A stretch of DNA of 64,000 bases from Flavobacterium hercynium (GTDB lineage: Bacteria > Bacteroidota > Bacteroidia > Flavobacteriales > Flavobacteriaceae), in NCBI RefSeq assembly GCF_002217285.1, contig NZ_MUGW01000009.1, positions 1-64,000 on the forward strand, written 5' to 3'. How positions within the stretch are numbered: position 1 is the first letter of the stretch; every line of letters begins with the position of its first letter. The notes below the pieces were generated by a model, which was given only the letters and a program-made list of their open reading frames with translations, did no database searches and had not been told where the DNA came from. Both the position numbers and the translations under genes were made by a program. Of this stretch, positions 33,413 through 43,261 are shown piece by piece.

Positions 33413-36130
33413 ATGGTAAAAGGTGTTAAAAAAATAAAATGGACGGGTGACGGGATAGTAAAAAAAGATTTATCTATTCCGAATAAAAAAGTTGTAATCG
33501 CTCCAGATCAGCATGTCTTTTTTACAATAGAAAAATGGTACGATGCTACTACTGAATCTGACAAAAAAAAGAATATAACCTGGATTTTTCAGGATCTTAA
33601 AACAAGAACTATCATTTTACAAAAAATAATACCTGTAAGTAATAAGTATGGTATTAAGCTTCCTAAAAATTTATGTGGTCCATTTGAATATTATCTAGAA
33701 GCAAGCCTTTCTGGTAATAGAGATGTTATAAACAAAACAGGTCTGCTAATAAGCGGTAATTGTCCTGCGAAGATAAAGAGTAGTAAATGGTGTACAACAA
33801 ATGACGGAAAGGATGTTAGTAAAAGTCAAACTTTTAATTACGGAGATAAAATCTATCTTAATTTAGTAACCGAAGGTCTTAATGGTAATCTAAATCTTAG
33901 TATAGATGTTTTTAGAAAAACAGATGATAAGAAAGCTTTGTTTCGATATACGAGTGTAGACGTAATTGATGGCGAAATAAATCTTGAAATCAAAAATACT
34001 TTTTCTTGGTATTCTAATCTTAAAGGTATTAAAGAAACGGAAGAGTTTTATGTAAAAGTTTTTGATCCTGCAAATCAACTATATATTCCTAATGATAAAA
34101 AGGAAACCAAACATGGTTCTTTTTTAAAAATTAACAAAAAAATAAGCTCAAAACAGACAACTCCTCCAACAAACTTATCTCCATTAAAAACTGGAGAGCC
34201 AATTCCTAACAAAGAAAGATTTGAACTCTGTCGATTCGAAACTATTTCAATTACTGAAAGCAAAAAAACACCACTACTCGTTTTTGATAATGGTAAAAAT
34301 TTAGAAAATACCTGGACACCAAAAACACCAATCTTAAAAACTATATATTTTGATTTTGAAAAATATGATATAACTTCTGATGCCAAATCAGTTCTTCACA
34401 ATGTTTTACAATATTTGTTGCTATCTCAACATTCTTACATCAAAGTAGATGGGCATGCTTGTGTAATAGGAAAAGAACAATATAACCAAAAACTCTCGCA
34501 ACAACGTAGTGACGCTGTAAAAAAAGTCTTTGCAGATGGTGGCTTAGCTGCTTACAGGATTATTTCTACAGGACGTGGAGAGGTTAACCCATCAGATGAC
34601 AAAAAAGGACGTGATGATATAAAATATAAAAATGAAAAAGAATATAATGAAAACCGCAGAGTAGACATTTCTTTTGACTCCTATGGACATGACGCACAAA
34701 CTATAATTTACGAAACTATTGCACCAAGTTACGAACAAGATCTTACAATAGATGTCACCGAATTTGAAAATAAAGCCTGTTTTAAAGATATTAAACACCG
34801 AAAAAATATTAGAATTAATTCTCCTGAATATGATAAGGTAATTGATAAAGTAACTAATAAATTAGCTTTTCCAGTAAAATCAAATATAGATGCATTAGAA
34901 AAATACCCGCTTAAATATCTTTTACCAAAACTTTTTGTAAATCAGTATAATATTGATATACACTCTTGTCGTTATTATTCAGTTGCATCCAACACAACGA
35001 TTCTAGTTAAAACTTATCCCGACATTAAGTGGGATTTTCATTTATTACTAAATTTAACTAATAAATTAAGTGTAAAATGGCAAAAACTATCACCTGCACA
35101 GCATAAACAGATGCAAAGTAATGCTGGAAAAATAGGCGCAGAAAAAAGATGGAAACAGACAGAAGTAGAATTTGGAGTAGTTTTAGAAGCTAATTGGGAT
35201 AAAATTAACAATGATAAATACGACAAACATTTTGATGCTACTCTCAAATATGAAACTAAAATAAAACAATTTTACTCTGTATTTGCTTCACTAAAAGAGT
35301 TTTCAAAAACAATAACTGGCGAAACAAAAGGAGCTGTAAGCAAAACCCGATTAGGGAAAAATTGGCCGTTATGGGTTGAAATGAACCCTCCCAACCTTCG
35401 TCTTGGTGCCGAATGGAACTTAGAGAGAGGAAAGAAAAAAGGAAAAGAAACACTTGAAATAGGTACTGCAATCGAATTTTATTTTATAGCAGAACCGTTA
35501 ATAGAATTAGGCTTAAACATTGATTTATTAGCTGGTCTAGTACAGTTAGGTGTGGCGGCAACTACTGGAGGTTCAGGCAATTTAGCCGCGATGAAAATAT
35601 TTAATGAAGTAAGAGACTGGCTGGGAGATGAGGACAACACTATAAGTCTTAAAATGTATATTGACTTAGAAATTACAGGTACTATAAATGGGTCTTCTAA
35701 ATTAAAAGTAAATACTAAATCAGATGAAAATAATGGAGAAGCTAAACTTGAAACTGTTTTAAAGATAGAACTGAGAGCTGGTTTAGAAATAAAAGCAAAT
35801 GTGGTTATCTTAATAGGAGAAGCTTATGCCTATGCTGAAGTTTCAGGAAAAGCAGTTGGTTCAGCAACTTTTGCACATCAATTATTTTATGGAAAAAATA
35901 GTGAAGAAGTCTCAATATATTATCAGCCAGCATTAAATTTTGATGGTTTAAGAGTCACTGGTGTAATTAAAGCAAAAGTGGGATTATTAATCAAAAAAGG
36001 AATTTTTGCAGGTGATCGAAGTGCTGATTTAGCTGATTACAAATATGAAAAAAATCTTTTTGATCCTTTTGATGTAATACAAAAGTTCGAAGAAGTAACA
36101 AAAATTAGTTCTAAAATAAAATTATTCTAA
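33413..36130 (+). CDS. Large OmpA-domain protein, probable secreted effector
   Basis: This 905-aa protein has no signal peptide. Residues about 1-240 seem to be beta-rich repeats of immunoglobulin-like size. An OmpA-type peptidoglycan-binding domain lies at about 308-421, with IYFDFEKYDITSDA, KVDGHACVIGKEQYNQKLSQ and RIISTGRGEVNP. Residues 430-700 are unknown. The end (about 700-905) alternates short hydrophobic and polar residues and has a Gly-rich hydrophobic segment (LLAGLVQLGVAATTGGSG), which would suit membrane insertion. No known toxin motif is visible. Its position after a DUF4280 gene and before small lipoprotein genes suggests a type VI effector acting on the envelope; this is inference. 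Confidence 0.6.
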   Translation: MVKGVKKIKWTGDGIVKKDLSIPNKKVVIAPDQHVFFTIEKWYDATTESDKKKNITWIFQDLKTRTIILQKIIPVSNKYGIKLPKNLCGPFEYYLEASLSGNRDVINKTGLLISGNCPAKIKSSKWCTTNDGKDVSKSQTFNYGDKIYLNLVTEGLNGNLNLSIDVFRKTDDKKALFRYTSVDVIDGEINLEIKNTFSWYSNLKGIKETEEFYVKVFDPANQLYIPNDKKETKHGSFLKINKKISSKQTTPPTNLSPLKTGEPIPNKERFELCRFETISITESKKTPLLVFDNGKNLENTWTPKTPILKTIYFDFEKYDITSDAKSVLHNVLQYLLLSQHSYIKVDGHACVIGKEQYNQKLSQQRSDAVKKVFADGGLAAYRIISTGRGEVNPSDDKKGRDDIKYKNEKEYNENRRVDISFDSYGHDAQTIIYETIAPSYEQDLTIDVTEFENKACFKDIKHRKNIRINSPEYDKVIDKVTNKLAFPVKSNIDALEKYPLKYLLPKLFVNQYNIDIHSCRYYSVASNTTILVKTYPDIKWDFHLLLNLTNKLSVKWQKLSPAQHKQMQSNAGKIGAEKRWKQTEVEFGVVLEANWDKINNDKYDKHFDATLKYETKIKQFYSVFASLKEFSKTITGETKGAVSKTRLGKNWPLWVEMNPPNLRLGAEWNLERGKKKGKETLEIGTAIEFYFIAEPLIELGLNIDLLAGLVQLGVAATTGGSGNLAAMKIFNEVRDWLGDEDNTISLKMYIDLEITGTINGSSKLKVNTKSDENNGEAKLETVLKIELRAGLEIKANVVILIGEAYAYAEVSGKAVGSATFAHQLFYGKNSEEVSIYYQPALNFDGLRVTGVIKAKVGLLIKKGIFAGDRSADLADYKYEKNLFDPFDVIQKFEEVTKISSKIKLF

Positions 36131-36140
36131 ATTATATAAA

Positions 36141-36794
36141 ATGAAAAAAGCAAAATTATTACCAATCCTTTTAGTGTTAATTATATTACAATCGTGTAAT
36201 TCTCAAACTAACAAAAAACCTGAACAGGAAATGAAAAAAACAAAAGTATCAAAACCTTTTGATTTACATAATTTAACCTTTGATGAAGAAATAACGGACA
36301 TTTTATCATCTGCTAATCTATCTAAAAAAGATACAGTAAAGAATGAACAATTAACATCTATGGGTAATGAAAGATTAGTATTTGAGTCAAAAAACTTATT
36401 AACTTTTAACAAAACTAATCTAGCAAATAAAAATAGCCTTGGCACAAATAATGTAATGTTTCATTACGGCAAAATTGATCCAGAAATTGGAGCTCTAAAC
36501 AATGAAAAAAACAATATAATAGGAATGTATCAGATAAACTTGTTTACAAAGTTTGAATCTGATGAGTTGTCCCGTAATCTTAATCTTTTATTTGGAAAAC
36601 CAAAAAACGTTTATAAACTAGGTCCTATTAATACTTTTCTATGGGTAAATAATAACATTTGTTATTATTACTTTACAAAAGATAATGATGAATTTTATCG
36701 CGTTTTATTTGTTTATAAAAAAACCGATAGAGAATGGGTAGATTTTATTGGATACTTAGGCTTTGATAGTGGAAACCTAAAATCAGTTAATTAA
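36141..36794 (+). CDS. Lipoprotein, possible immunity protein (A)
   Basis: This 217-aa protein begins MKKAKLLPILLVLIILQSCN, a lipoprotein signal with Cys19. The mature part is related to the protein at 37630: both have FDEEITDIL / FDTDILSII near the start, and LFGKP or KFGKP followed by LW and a YY/VY strand near the end. It starts 10 bp after the effector gene. A periplasmic lipoprotein directly behind a probable envelope-active effector is a good immunity candidate, but no family is known to me. Confidence 0.5.
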   Translation: MKKAKLLPILLVLIILQSCNSQTNKKPEQEMKKTKVSKPFDLHNLTFDEEITDILSSANLSKKDTVKNEQLTSMGNERLVFESKNLLTFNKTNLANKNSLGTNNVMFHYGKIDPEIGALNNEKNNIIGMYQINLFTKFESDELSRNLNLLFGKPKNVYKLGPINTFLWVNNNICYYYFTKDNDEFYRVLFVYKKTDREWVDFIGYLGFDSGNLKSVN

Positions 36795-36806
36795 AAATTT
36801 AATAAA

Positions 36807-37586
36807 ATGATATACGAACCATATTACACTATAGAATTTTCAGCTGCAGCTTGTTATTTTGAAATTTTAATAAATGACATTCCTGTGATAAGTATGGAGA
36901 CTACAGGACAAGTTTCAACTAATATCCCAATAAATTACGCCATATATAAATCTGGAGAACAATTAATAACGGCAACTATAAAGGCTATTTCGGGACAACA
37001 AGATTTAAATTCTGAAGCAGCACTTCGTTTTAATGTTAGATTAATGGATGTAGCCAATAATGAATTTAAACACGTTAATGACTTTGCAGAAACAATATTT
37101 GAGAAAGTAGGCAAAGATCAGAAAACTCCATCTTTAACTATCGCATCCGCCTTTGTAGCAGAAATTCCTTATACATTAACAAAATGGAATGATGGTGAAA
37201 ATCTAAATGATGTAGAAAAATTGGGAGAAAAACTTATTGCTCAATACAATAATTTGGCAGAATTACTGGAGAGTGAAAAGTATAGTGAATTTATAGATAA
37301 AATTAAAACACGAGAAAGGAACATGGCCACATCAATGTACTTAAGCGCTTCGGAATCTAAAGACAGAATTGATAGCTTGATCGAGGAAGCTAAAAATGGT
37401 TTTAAGGTTATGCCTCTTCCTGCTGACACAACTTTAAAGTTTTATGGTTATGGAAAGTTAGTAACATTAAAAAAATCAAATGGAGAACCTGCTTTCTATC
37501 TCTTTAATAAAGAAACCAAAGAAGAACTAATGTTAGAACAGATGTTCTATGTCCCAAAGGGAAAAACAGAATTAGAAATTATATAA
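36807..37586 (+). CDS. Unknown cytosolic protein of the cargo module
   Basis: This 259-aa protein has no signal peptide or membrane segment. It begins with a beta-rich part (YTIEFSAAACYFEILINDIP) and ends with a helical region (LIAQYNNLAELLESEKYSEF) and a small beta part. I do not recognise the family; I have the impression that similar proteins follow type VI cargo genes in Flavobacterium. It sits between the two related lipoprotein genes, 12 bp behind the first. It could be a chaperone/adaptor or an immunity protein. Confidence 0.5.
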   Translation: MIYEPYYTIEFSAAACYFEILINDIPVISMETTGQVSTNIPINYAIYKSGEQLITATIKAISGQQDLNSEAALRFNVRLMDVANNEFKHVNDFAETIFEKVGKDQKTPSLTIASAFVAEIPYTLTKWNDGENLNDVEKLGEKLIAQYNNLAELLESEKYSEFIDKIKTRERNMATSMYLSASESKDRIDSLIEEAKNGFKVMPLPADTTLKFYGYGKLVTLKKSNGEPAFYLFNKETKEELMLEQMFYVPKGKTELEII

Positions 37587-37629
37587 ATCTTGAGGTAGTA
37601 CAACTCTTAGCTCTAAAACATAAAATACA

Positions 37630-38292
37630 ATGAAAAAAACATTCTTCTTACTCACATTACCCTTATTAATAATTTCATGTACTACTACTTCAACTGATTT
37701 AGAAACATTAAAATTTGATACTGATATATTATCAATCATTAAAGATTCTACAAAATTTGAAAAAGACAAAAATGTAGATTATGGAAATGTTGCTTACGTG
37801 ACAGAAGAAGTGGATATTTTTAAATATGGAAATGTTGTCTTTTCTAATCTAAAGATGAGAGACACAGAAAAAAATAGTTTAATATCTTATACTAGTAGTA
37901 TATCTCTTTATGTTGATAATTTTAAATCGAATAAGTTTTCCGGATACATCCTTACTATTGAAAATGAAAAGGAAGGCATCGAATTATTAAATTATATAAA
38001 AGGTAAATTTGGCAAACCTCTTCGCGAAAATATATATAATAAAAACAATCATTTACAGTCTAACTATTTATGGGATGATAAAAAAAGAAATCAGGTCGTT
38101 TATATTTCACAGAATACAGAATCCTTTAGTGGCGGCAAAAATAAATTCATTTCAACTGAACTTACAGTATTAAAAAGAGGATTGAAATTAGTCCCTGATG
38201 AAGGAACTGATCCTGAAAAGTTAAAAAAAATATTAGAAGAAAATCCTAATGCTTTGGAAGTAATAGAAATATTAAAAAACCGCTTTTATTAA
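37630..38292 (+). CDS. Lipoprotein, possible immunity protein (B)
   Basis: This 220-aa protein begins MKKTFFLLTLPLLIISCTTT with lipobox IISC and Cys17. The mature part is a distant paralogue of the protein at 36141 (shared FD...IL/SII start, KFGKP, YLWDDKK). It lies 43 bp after the 259-aa gene and is the last of the module, followed by the terminator of the opposing FAD-enzyme gene. Duplication of a small lipoprotein behind an effector is common for immunity genes, but the role is inferred. Confidence 0.5.
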   Translation: MKKTFFLLTLPLLIISCTTTSTDLETLKFDTDILSIIKDSTKFEKDKNVDYGNVAYVTEEVDIFKYGNVVFSNLKMRDTEKNSLISYTSSISLYVDNFKSNKFSGYILTIENEKEGIELLNYIKGKFGKPLRENIYNKNNHLQSNYLWDDKKRNQVVYISQNTESFSGGKNKFISTELTVLKRGLKLVPDEGTDPEKLKKILEENPNALEVIEILKNRFY

Positions 38293-38327
38293 ATATTACT
38301 TTAAATCAAGCATTAAAACAACCACAA

Positions 38328-38350
38328 AAAAAGCCCTTATTCAGGGCTTT
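38328..38350 (-). terminator. Terminator overlapping the stop of the FAD-enzyme gene
   Basis: On the minus strand AAAGCCCT-GAATA-AGGGCTTT, followed by TTTTG. The stop codon TAA lies inside the loop/stem, so translation ends within the terminator hairpin. Confidence 0.8.
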
Positions 38351-39593
38351 GATTTTCTTCCTTCTGCATGTTCAGCATATAGGCCATATTTTTAATTACG
38401 TTGTCGTGTTTCTTAACAAACGGATTCTCTTCGTTCCAGACATATCCTGCTAAAACGGAGCATATTTTTTCTTTTACTTCAGGATTTTCAGGTTGGTGAA
38501 AAAATAACGTTTGCAAATTTCCGGTGTACCATTCGTTTACATACGTAGTGAAAACTGCAATGCCGCGTTTCATGTACGCTGTAAATTCCGTTTCCCAATC
38601 TACTTCGATTCCCTGAGATTCTTTTAGGTATAATTTTGCAGCAAGCATTCCTGATTCAGTTGCAAAAGCGACACCAGATGAAAAAACAGGATCTAAAAAC
38701 TCAGAACTGTTTCCAGTCAAAGCAAAACCATCTCCGTACATTCTTTTTACTGCTCTCGAATAATTCTCCAATTTTACCGGCTCGAATAAAAACTCCGTTC
38801 CTTTAAATCGTTTAATATAATAATCCGATTTCTGAATTGCATTTTGAAGCGCTTCGGCGTTATCTTTATTTTCTGAAAGCGAATTAATAAAATCTGTTGG
38901 TCCTACAACACCTAAACTTGTATTCCCGTTCGAAAATGGAATAACCCACAACCAAACTTCGGTTTCCAGAATATCAAATGAAATTTGAGTTCCCTCCTCG
39001 CCTTCTGGTCTGTTGATGTCTTTGACGTGTGTGAAAATCGAAGAATGTGGATCTAACTTAGACGGAGTATCAAGATCTAAAAGACGTGGCAAAACACGTC
39101 CGTATCCGCTGGAATCTATGATGAATTTCGCGTGAATTTCTTTTAGATCTCCATTTTTATCTTTAATAATTGTCTTAGAATTTTTCCCTTCAAAAGAAAC
39201 TTCTATCACTTCTGAACCAAATTCCAGATCAATTCCTTTTCGAATTACCTCCTGCGCCATCGTGTTATCAAAATCAGCTCTTGGCACTTGCCAGGTCCAA
39301 TCCCAGCCTTCTCCAAACTTTTTACTGAAATCAAAAACACAAATTTCTTCTCCTCTGATAAAACGGGCTCCTAACTTTTTTTCAAAATTCATAGCGTCGA
39401 GACTTTCAAAAAGCTCCGCTTCGGCAAAATGATCCATCACTCGCGGAATCAAGCTTTCGCCCACCACAAGCCTTGGAAATGTTGTTTTTTCAACAACTTT
39501 TATCTTTACGTTATTGTTATGAAGATAAGATGCAGAGACGCAACCAGATGGTCCTGCACCTATGATTAAAACATCTACAAACTCCTTTGTCAT
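38337..39593 (-). CDS. FAD-dependent oxidoreductase, halogenase-like
   Basis: This 418-aa flavoprotein has the dinucleotide motif GAGPSG at residues 12-17 and PRLVVGESLIP (40-50). There is a Lys in EKKLGARF (about 73), and W99-x-W101-x-V103-P104, close to the WxWxIP motif of flavin-dependent halogenases. It is therefore a halogenase-like member of the geranylgeranyl-reductase/halogenase superfamily. Placed divergently from the ammonia-lyase at the edge of the pigment locus, it may chlorinate or hydroxylate the aryl end of flexirubin; chlorinated flexirubins are known. It might instead be a monooxygenase. Confidence 0.7.
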   Translation of the reverse strand: MTKEFVDVLIIGAGPSGCVSASYLHNNNVKIKVVEKTTFPRLVVGESLIPRVMDHFAEAELFESLDAMNFEKKLGARFIRGEEICVFDFSKKFGEGWDWTWQVPRADFDNTMAQEVIRKGIDLEFGSEVIEVSFEGKNSKTIIKDKNGDLKEIHAKFIIDSSGYGRVLPRLLDLDTPSKLDPHSSIFTHVKDINRPEGEEGTQISFDILETEVWLWVIPFSNGNTSLGVVGPTDFINSLSENKDNAEALQNAIQKSDYYIKRFKGTEFLFEPVKLENYSRAVKRMYGDGFALTGNSSEFLDPVFSSGVAFATESGMLAAKLYLKESQGIEVDWETEFTAYMKRGIAVFTTYVNEWYTGNLQTLFFHQPENPEVKEKICSVLAGYVWNEENPFVKKHDNVIKNMAYMLNMQKEENQSPE

Positions 39594-39695
39594 ATTCGAA
39601 ATCTTATGATTTATTTAACTTACATTTGCCATCATCAAAATAACTACATTTATTTTGATAAATAAAATTAAATTAGCACAATCAAAAACGATTTA

Positions 39696-41216
39696 ATGAA
39701 TACAATTAATGAATATTTAAGCTTACCAGAATTTGAGTCTATAATTTTTGGAAATAACAAGGTTGTTATTAGCGATGTTGTTTTAAACAGAGTAAACGAA
39801 AGCTTTAATTTCCTAAAAGAATTTTCGGGAAATAAAGTAATTTATGGCGTAAATACTGGCTTTGGGCCAATGGCTCAATATAGAATTAAAGAATCTGATC
39901 AGATTCAGTTACAATATAATTTAATTCGCAGCCACTCCTCAGGAACAGGAAAACCACTAAGCCCTGTTTGTGCAAAAGCAGCAATCCTTGCGCGTTTAAA
40001 TACACTATCATTAGGAAATTCAGGTGTTCATCCTTCTGTAATTCACTTAATGGCAGAATTAATCAACAGAGATATTACTCCGCTTATCTTCGAACACGGT
40101 GGTGTTGGTGCCAGCGGAGATTTAGTACAATTATCACATTTAGCTTTAGTTTTAATAGGCGAAGGAGAAGTTTTTTATAAAGGAGACAGAAGACCAACTC
40201 CGGAAGTTTTCGAAATTGAAGGTTTAAAACCAATTCAGGTAGAAATCAGAGAAGGTCTGGCATTAATCAACGGAACATCAGTAATGACCGGAATTGGAGT
40301 TGTGAATGTTCACCACGCTTCAAAATTATTAGATTGGTCACTAAAATGTTCTTGTGCTATAAACGAATTGGTTCAGGCGTATGATGATCACTTCTCAGAA
40401 GAATTAAATCAAACCAAACGTCATAAAGGACAACAGGAAGTAGCGGCAAGAATGAGACAAAATCTTGCTGACAGTACTTTGATCCGTAAAAGAGAAGATC
40501 ACTTATATTCAGGAGAAAATACAGAAGAAATTTTCAAAGAAAAAGTTCAGGAATATTACTCACTTCGTTGTGTACCACAAATTTTAGGTCCTGTTTTAGA
40601 AACCATAAATAATGTAGCTTCCATTTTGGAAGATGAGTTTAACTCTGCAAATGATAACCCAATTATAGACGTAAAAAACAAACACGTTTATCACGGTGGA
40701 AACTTTCACGGCGATTACATTTCACTTGAAATGGACAAGCTTAAAATCGTTATTACCAAACTAACGATGTTGGCAGAACGTCAGTTGAATTATTTATTGA
40801 ATTCAAAAATCAATGAAATTCTTCCTCCATTTGTCAATTTAGGAACATTAGGATTTAACTTCGGAATGCAAGGCGTTCAGTTTACTGCAACCTCAACAAC
40901 TGCCGAAAGCCAAATGTTATCTAACCCAATGTACGTACACAGTATTCCGAACAACAACGACAATCAGGACATTGTAAGTATGGGAACAAATGCTGCTGTA
41001 ATTACCTCAAAAGTTATCGAAAATGCTTTTGAAGTATTAAGTATCGAAATGATTACGATCGTTCAGGCAATCGATTATTTAGCTCAAAAAGACAAAATTT
41101 CATCTGTCAGTAAAAAATGGTATGATGACATTAGAAACATTATTCCTGAATTTAAAGAAGATCAGGTAATGTATCCTTTTGTTCAAAAAGTAAAAGACTA
41201 CCTAATCAACAGTTAA
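39696..41216 (+). CDS. Tyrosine ammonia-lyase (HAL/PAL family)
   Basis: Removes ammonia from an aromatic amino acid; in flexirubin synthesis tyrosine gives 4-coumaric acid, the starter unit. The 506-aa protein has the MIO-forming Ala139-Ser140-Gly141 in GGVGASGDLVQ, the catalytic Tyr in VIYGVNTGFGP (50) and NDNPIID. From memory it is almost the same as the biochemically studied F. johnsoniae enzyme FjTAL over long stretches, so the tyrosine preference is likely. It is first in the rightward pigment region; WG-repeat, reductase and ketosynthase genes follow. Confidence 0.9.
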   Translation: MNTINEYLSLPEFESIIFGNNKVVISDVVLNRVNESFNFLKEFSGNKVIYGVNTGFGPMAQYRIKESDQIQLQYNLIRSHSSGTGKPLSPVCAKAAILARLNTLSLGNSGVHPSVIHLMAELINRDITPLIFEHGGVGASGDLVQLSHLALVLIGEGEVFYKGDRRPTPEVFEIEGLKPIQVEIREGLALINGTSVMTGIGVVNVHHASKLLDWSLKCSCAINELVQAYDDHFSEELNQTKRHKGQQEVAARMRQNLADSTLIRKREDHLYSGENTEEIFKEKVQEYYSLRCVPQILGPVLETINNVASILEDEFNSANDNPIIDVKNKHVYHGGNFHGDYISLEMDKLKIVITKLTMLAERQLNYLLNSKINEILPPFVNLGTLGFNFGMQGVQFTATSTTAESQMLSNPMYVHSIPNNNDNQDIVSMGTNAAVITSKVIENAFEVLSIEMITIVQAIDYLAQKDKISSVSKKWYDDIRNIIPEFKEDQVMYPFVQKVKDYLINS

Positions 41217-41252
41217 GACATTATTTTATTATTAATATTGAACCTAAAAATT

Positions 41253-42482
41253 ATGAAAAAACTAGTTATTTTTTTATTCGTATGCTGCATTCAATTCGTT
41301 AATAGTCAAGAATTGGCATTAGTTAAAAAGAACTCAAAAATTGGATACATCTCAAAAGATGGAAACTTTAAAATTGAGCCTCAATACAAAGCTGCAAAAA
41401 GTTTTTCTAACGGTCTTGCTGCTGTAGAAGATGGTGGAAAATGGGGGTTTATTGACACAAAAGGAACTTGGGTTATTCCGGCAACTTTTAGTGATGCAAA
41501 GGACTTTAACAGCGGAATTGCAGTTGTACAAAAAGATAAAGAGTGGGTTTACATTAATACTAAAGGAGAAGTACAAAAAGCTCCGGCAACTGAAAAAGTA
41601 TTTGATTTCAATGATGGTGTTGCCTTTATAAGACAAAATAAAAAAGTTGGTCTAATCAATACGAAAATGGCTATTGTGTTGGAGCCAAAATACGATCAGA
41701 TCAAAGAATTCGAAAACGGTTTTGCACGAGTAGAACTTAACAAAAACTGGGGAATTATAAATACCGACGGAAAAGAACTGGTTGAACCGGCTTATGCTGA
41801 AATTGGAAACTATTTTAAAAATACAACCTGGGCAAGAAAAGATAAAACATTTGGTCTTGTAAGCGGTGGAAAATTCATTCCGGTTGATGGTGCTGAAAAA
41901 ATATGGGATTTTGAAATTCAGGATTTAACGTATGCTAAAAAGAATGGAAAAATAGGATTCATTGACTTAAAAGGAAACTGGGTTATTTTGCCAATTTATG
42001 ATAAAGCAAAAGCATTCTCTAAAAACTTAGCTCCTGTTTGTGTAGGTTCTAAATGGGGATTTATTAATCCTAAGGCAGAATTTGTTATTCCGCCAACATA
42101 TAGCGATGCAGAAGTTTTTAGCTCAAACGGATTGGCTCCGGTGAAAGAAAAAAACTGGGGATTCATCAACGAAAGTGGAAAACTGGTTATTGCAACTCAA
42201 TACGGAATTACAGCAAATGGAATTATCGCATTCTTCTTTAAACAAGACAAAGGATTTATTGATGGTGTTGCGAGAGTAAAAAATGAAGGGAAATGGGGCT
42301 TTCTTAGACCAGACGGAACTGTAGTAGGCAACCAATGGTTCGAAAACGCTGAACTATTCTCTGAAGCAGAAAAAAGAGCTGCTGTAGCTGAAGTCGCTCC
42401 GGAAAAGCCAAAGACGGAAACTAAATCCGAGACAAAACCTGCGACTAAAACGGTAAAAAAACCGGCAGGCAAAAAAAAGTAA
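41253..42482 (+). CDS. Secreted WG-repeat protein
   Basis: This 409-aa protein has a signal peptide (KKLVIFLFVCCIQFVNSQ). It is followed by about seven WG repeats, short beta units such as KIGYISKDGNFKIEPQY, KWGFIDTKGTWVIPATF and KWGFINPKAEFVIPPTY. The last about 40 residues are rich in Lys, Pro, Thr and Ala. A TTG start at 41238 is also open, but ATG 41253 gives a normal signal peptide. WG-repeat proteins probably form beta-propeller or solenoid binding surfaces. The tie to the pigment genes is by position only. Confidence 0.85.
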   Translation: MKKLVIFLFVCCIQFVNSQELALVKKNSKIGYISKDGNFKIEPQYKAAKSFSNGLAAVEDGGKWGFIDTKGTWVIPATFSDAKDFNSGIAVVQKDKEWVYINTKGEVQKAPATEKVFDFNDGVAFIRQNKKVGLINTKMAIVLEPKYDQIKEFENGFARVELNKNWGIINTDGKELVEPAYAEIGNYFKNTTWARKDKTFGLVSGGKFIPVDGAEKIWDFEIQDLTYAKKNGKIGFIDLKGNWVILPIYDKAKAFSKNLAPVCVGSKWGFINPKAEFVIPPTYSDAEVFSSNGLAPVKEKNWGFINESGKLVIATQYGITANGIIAFFFKQDKGFIDGVARVKNEGKWGFLRPDGTVVGNQWFENAELFSEAEKRAAVAEVAPEKPKTETKSETKPATKTVKKPAGKKK

Positions 42483-42519
42483 TACCTTAAATTGACATTA
42501 AAAAAATAAACTGACATAA

Positions 42520-43251
42520 ATGAAGTGTGTATTAGTAACAGGAGGCTCGAGAGGAATTGGAAGTGCTATTTGTAAAAAATTAGCCGTAGAGTCCAACTAT
42601 CATATTTTGATTAACTATCATTCAAACAAAACAGCTGCCGAAGAAACACTTCAGGAAATTATAAAATTAGGTGCTACAGGAGAAATTCTAGGCTTTGATG
42701 TTTCTAATTTTGAAGAGGTACAAGCTACTTTAACAAAGTGGCAGGATGCTAATCCGGAAGCGATCATTGAAGCGATTGTGAACAATGCCGGAATTACAAA
42801 AGATGGTCTTTTTATGTGGATGACACCAGAAGACTGGAGCGGTGTGGTAAACACAAGTCTCAATGGCTTTTTTAATGTGACACAGTTTTTAATTCAAAAA
42901 ATGCTGCGCAATAAATATGGCAGAATCGTCAATATCGTTTCGGTTTCAGGAGTAAAAGGAACTGCAGGACAAGTAAATTATTCTGCTGCAAAAGGGGCAA
43001 TCGTTGCCGCTACAAAAGCTCTTGCTCAGGAAGTTGCAAAACGAAATATTACGGTAAATGCCGTTGCTCCGGGATTCATTAAAACAGATATGACGAGCCA
43101 ATTAGACGAAAAAGAATTACTGAAACTTATTCCGGTGAACCGTTTTGGTGAAGCAGAAGAAGTAGCAGACTTAGTTAGTTTTTTAGTTTCTAAAAAGTCT
43201 AGTTACATTACAGGAGAAATTATCAACATAAACGGAGGGATATACTCTTAA
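42520..43251 (+). CDS. 3-oxoacyl-ACP reductase (FabG-like)
   Basis: This 243-aa short-chain dehydrogenase has the cofactor motif TGGSRGIGSAI at the start, NNAG at about residue 88, the catalytic Ser, Tyr and Lys in VSVSGVKGTAGQVNYSAAKG, and PGFIKTDM. Size and motifs fit FabG. In aryl-polyene clusters a dedicated FabG-like protein reduces the ketoacyl-ACP; it should do the same here. It is followed by a repeat-filled gap of about 320 bp. Confidence 0.88.
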   Translation: MKCVLVTGGSRGIGSAICKKLAVESNYHILINYHSNKTAAEETLQEIIKLGATGEILGFDVSNFEEVQATLTKWQDANPEAIIEAIVNNAGITKDGLFMWMTPEDWSGVVNTSLNGFFNVTQFLIQKMLRNKYGRIVNIVSVSGVKGTAGQVNYSAAKGAIVAATKALAQEVAKRNITVNAVAPGFIKTDMTSQLDEKELLKLIPVNRFGEAEEVADLVSFLVSKKSSYITGEIININGGIYS

Positions 43252-43261
43252 TATAATTACG

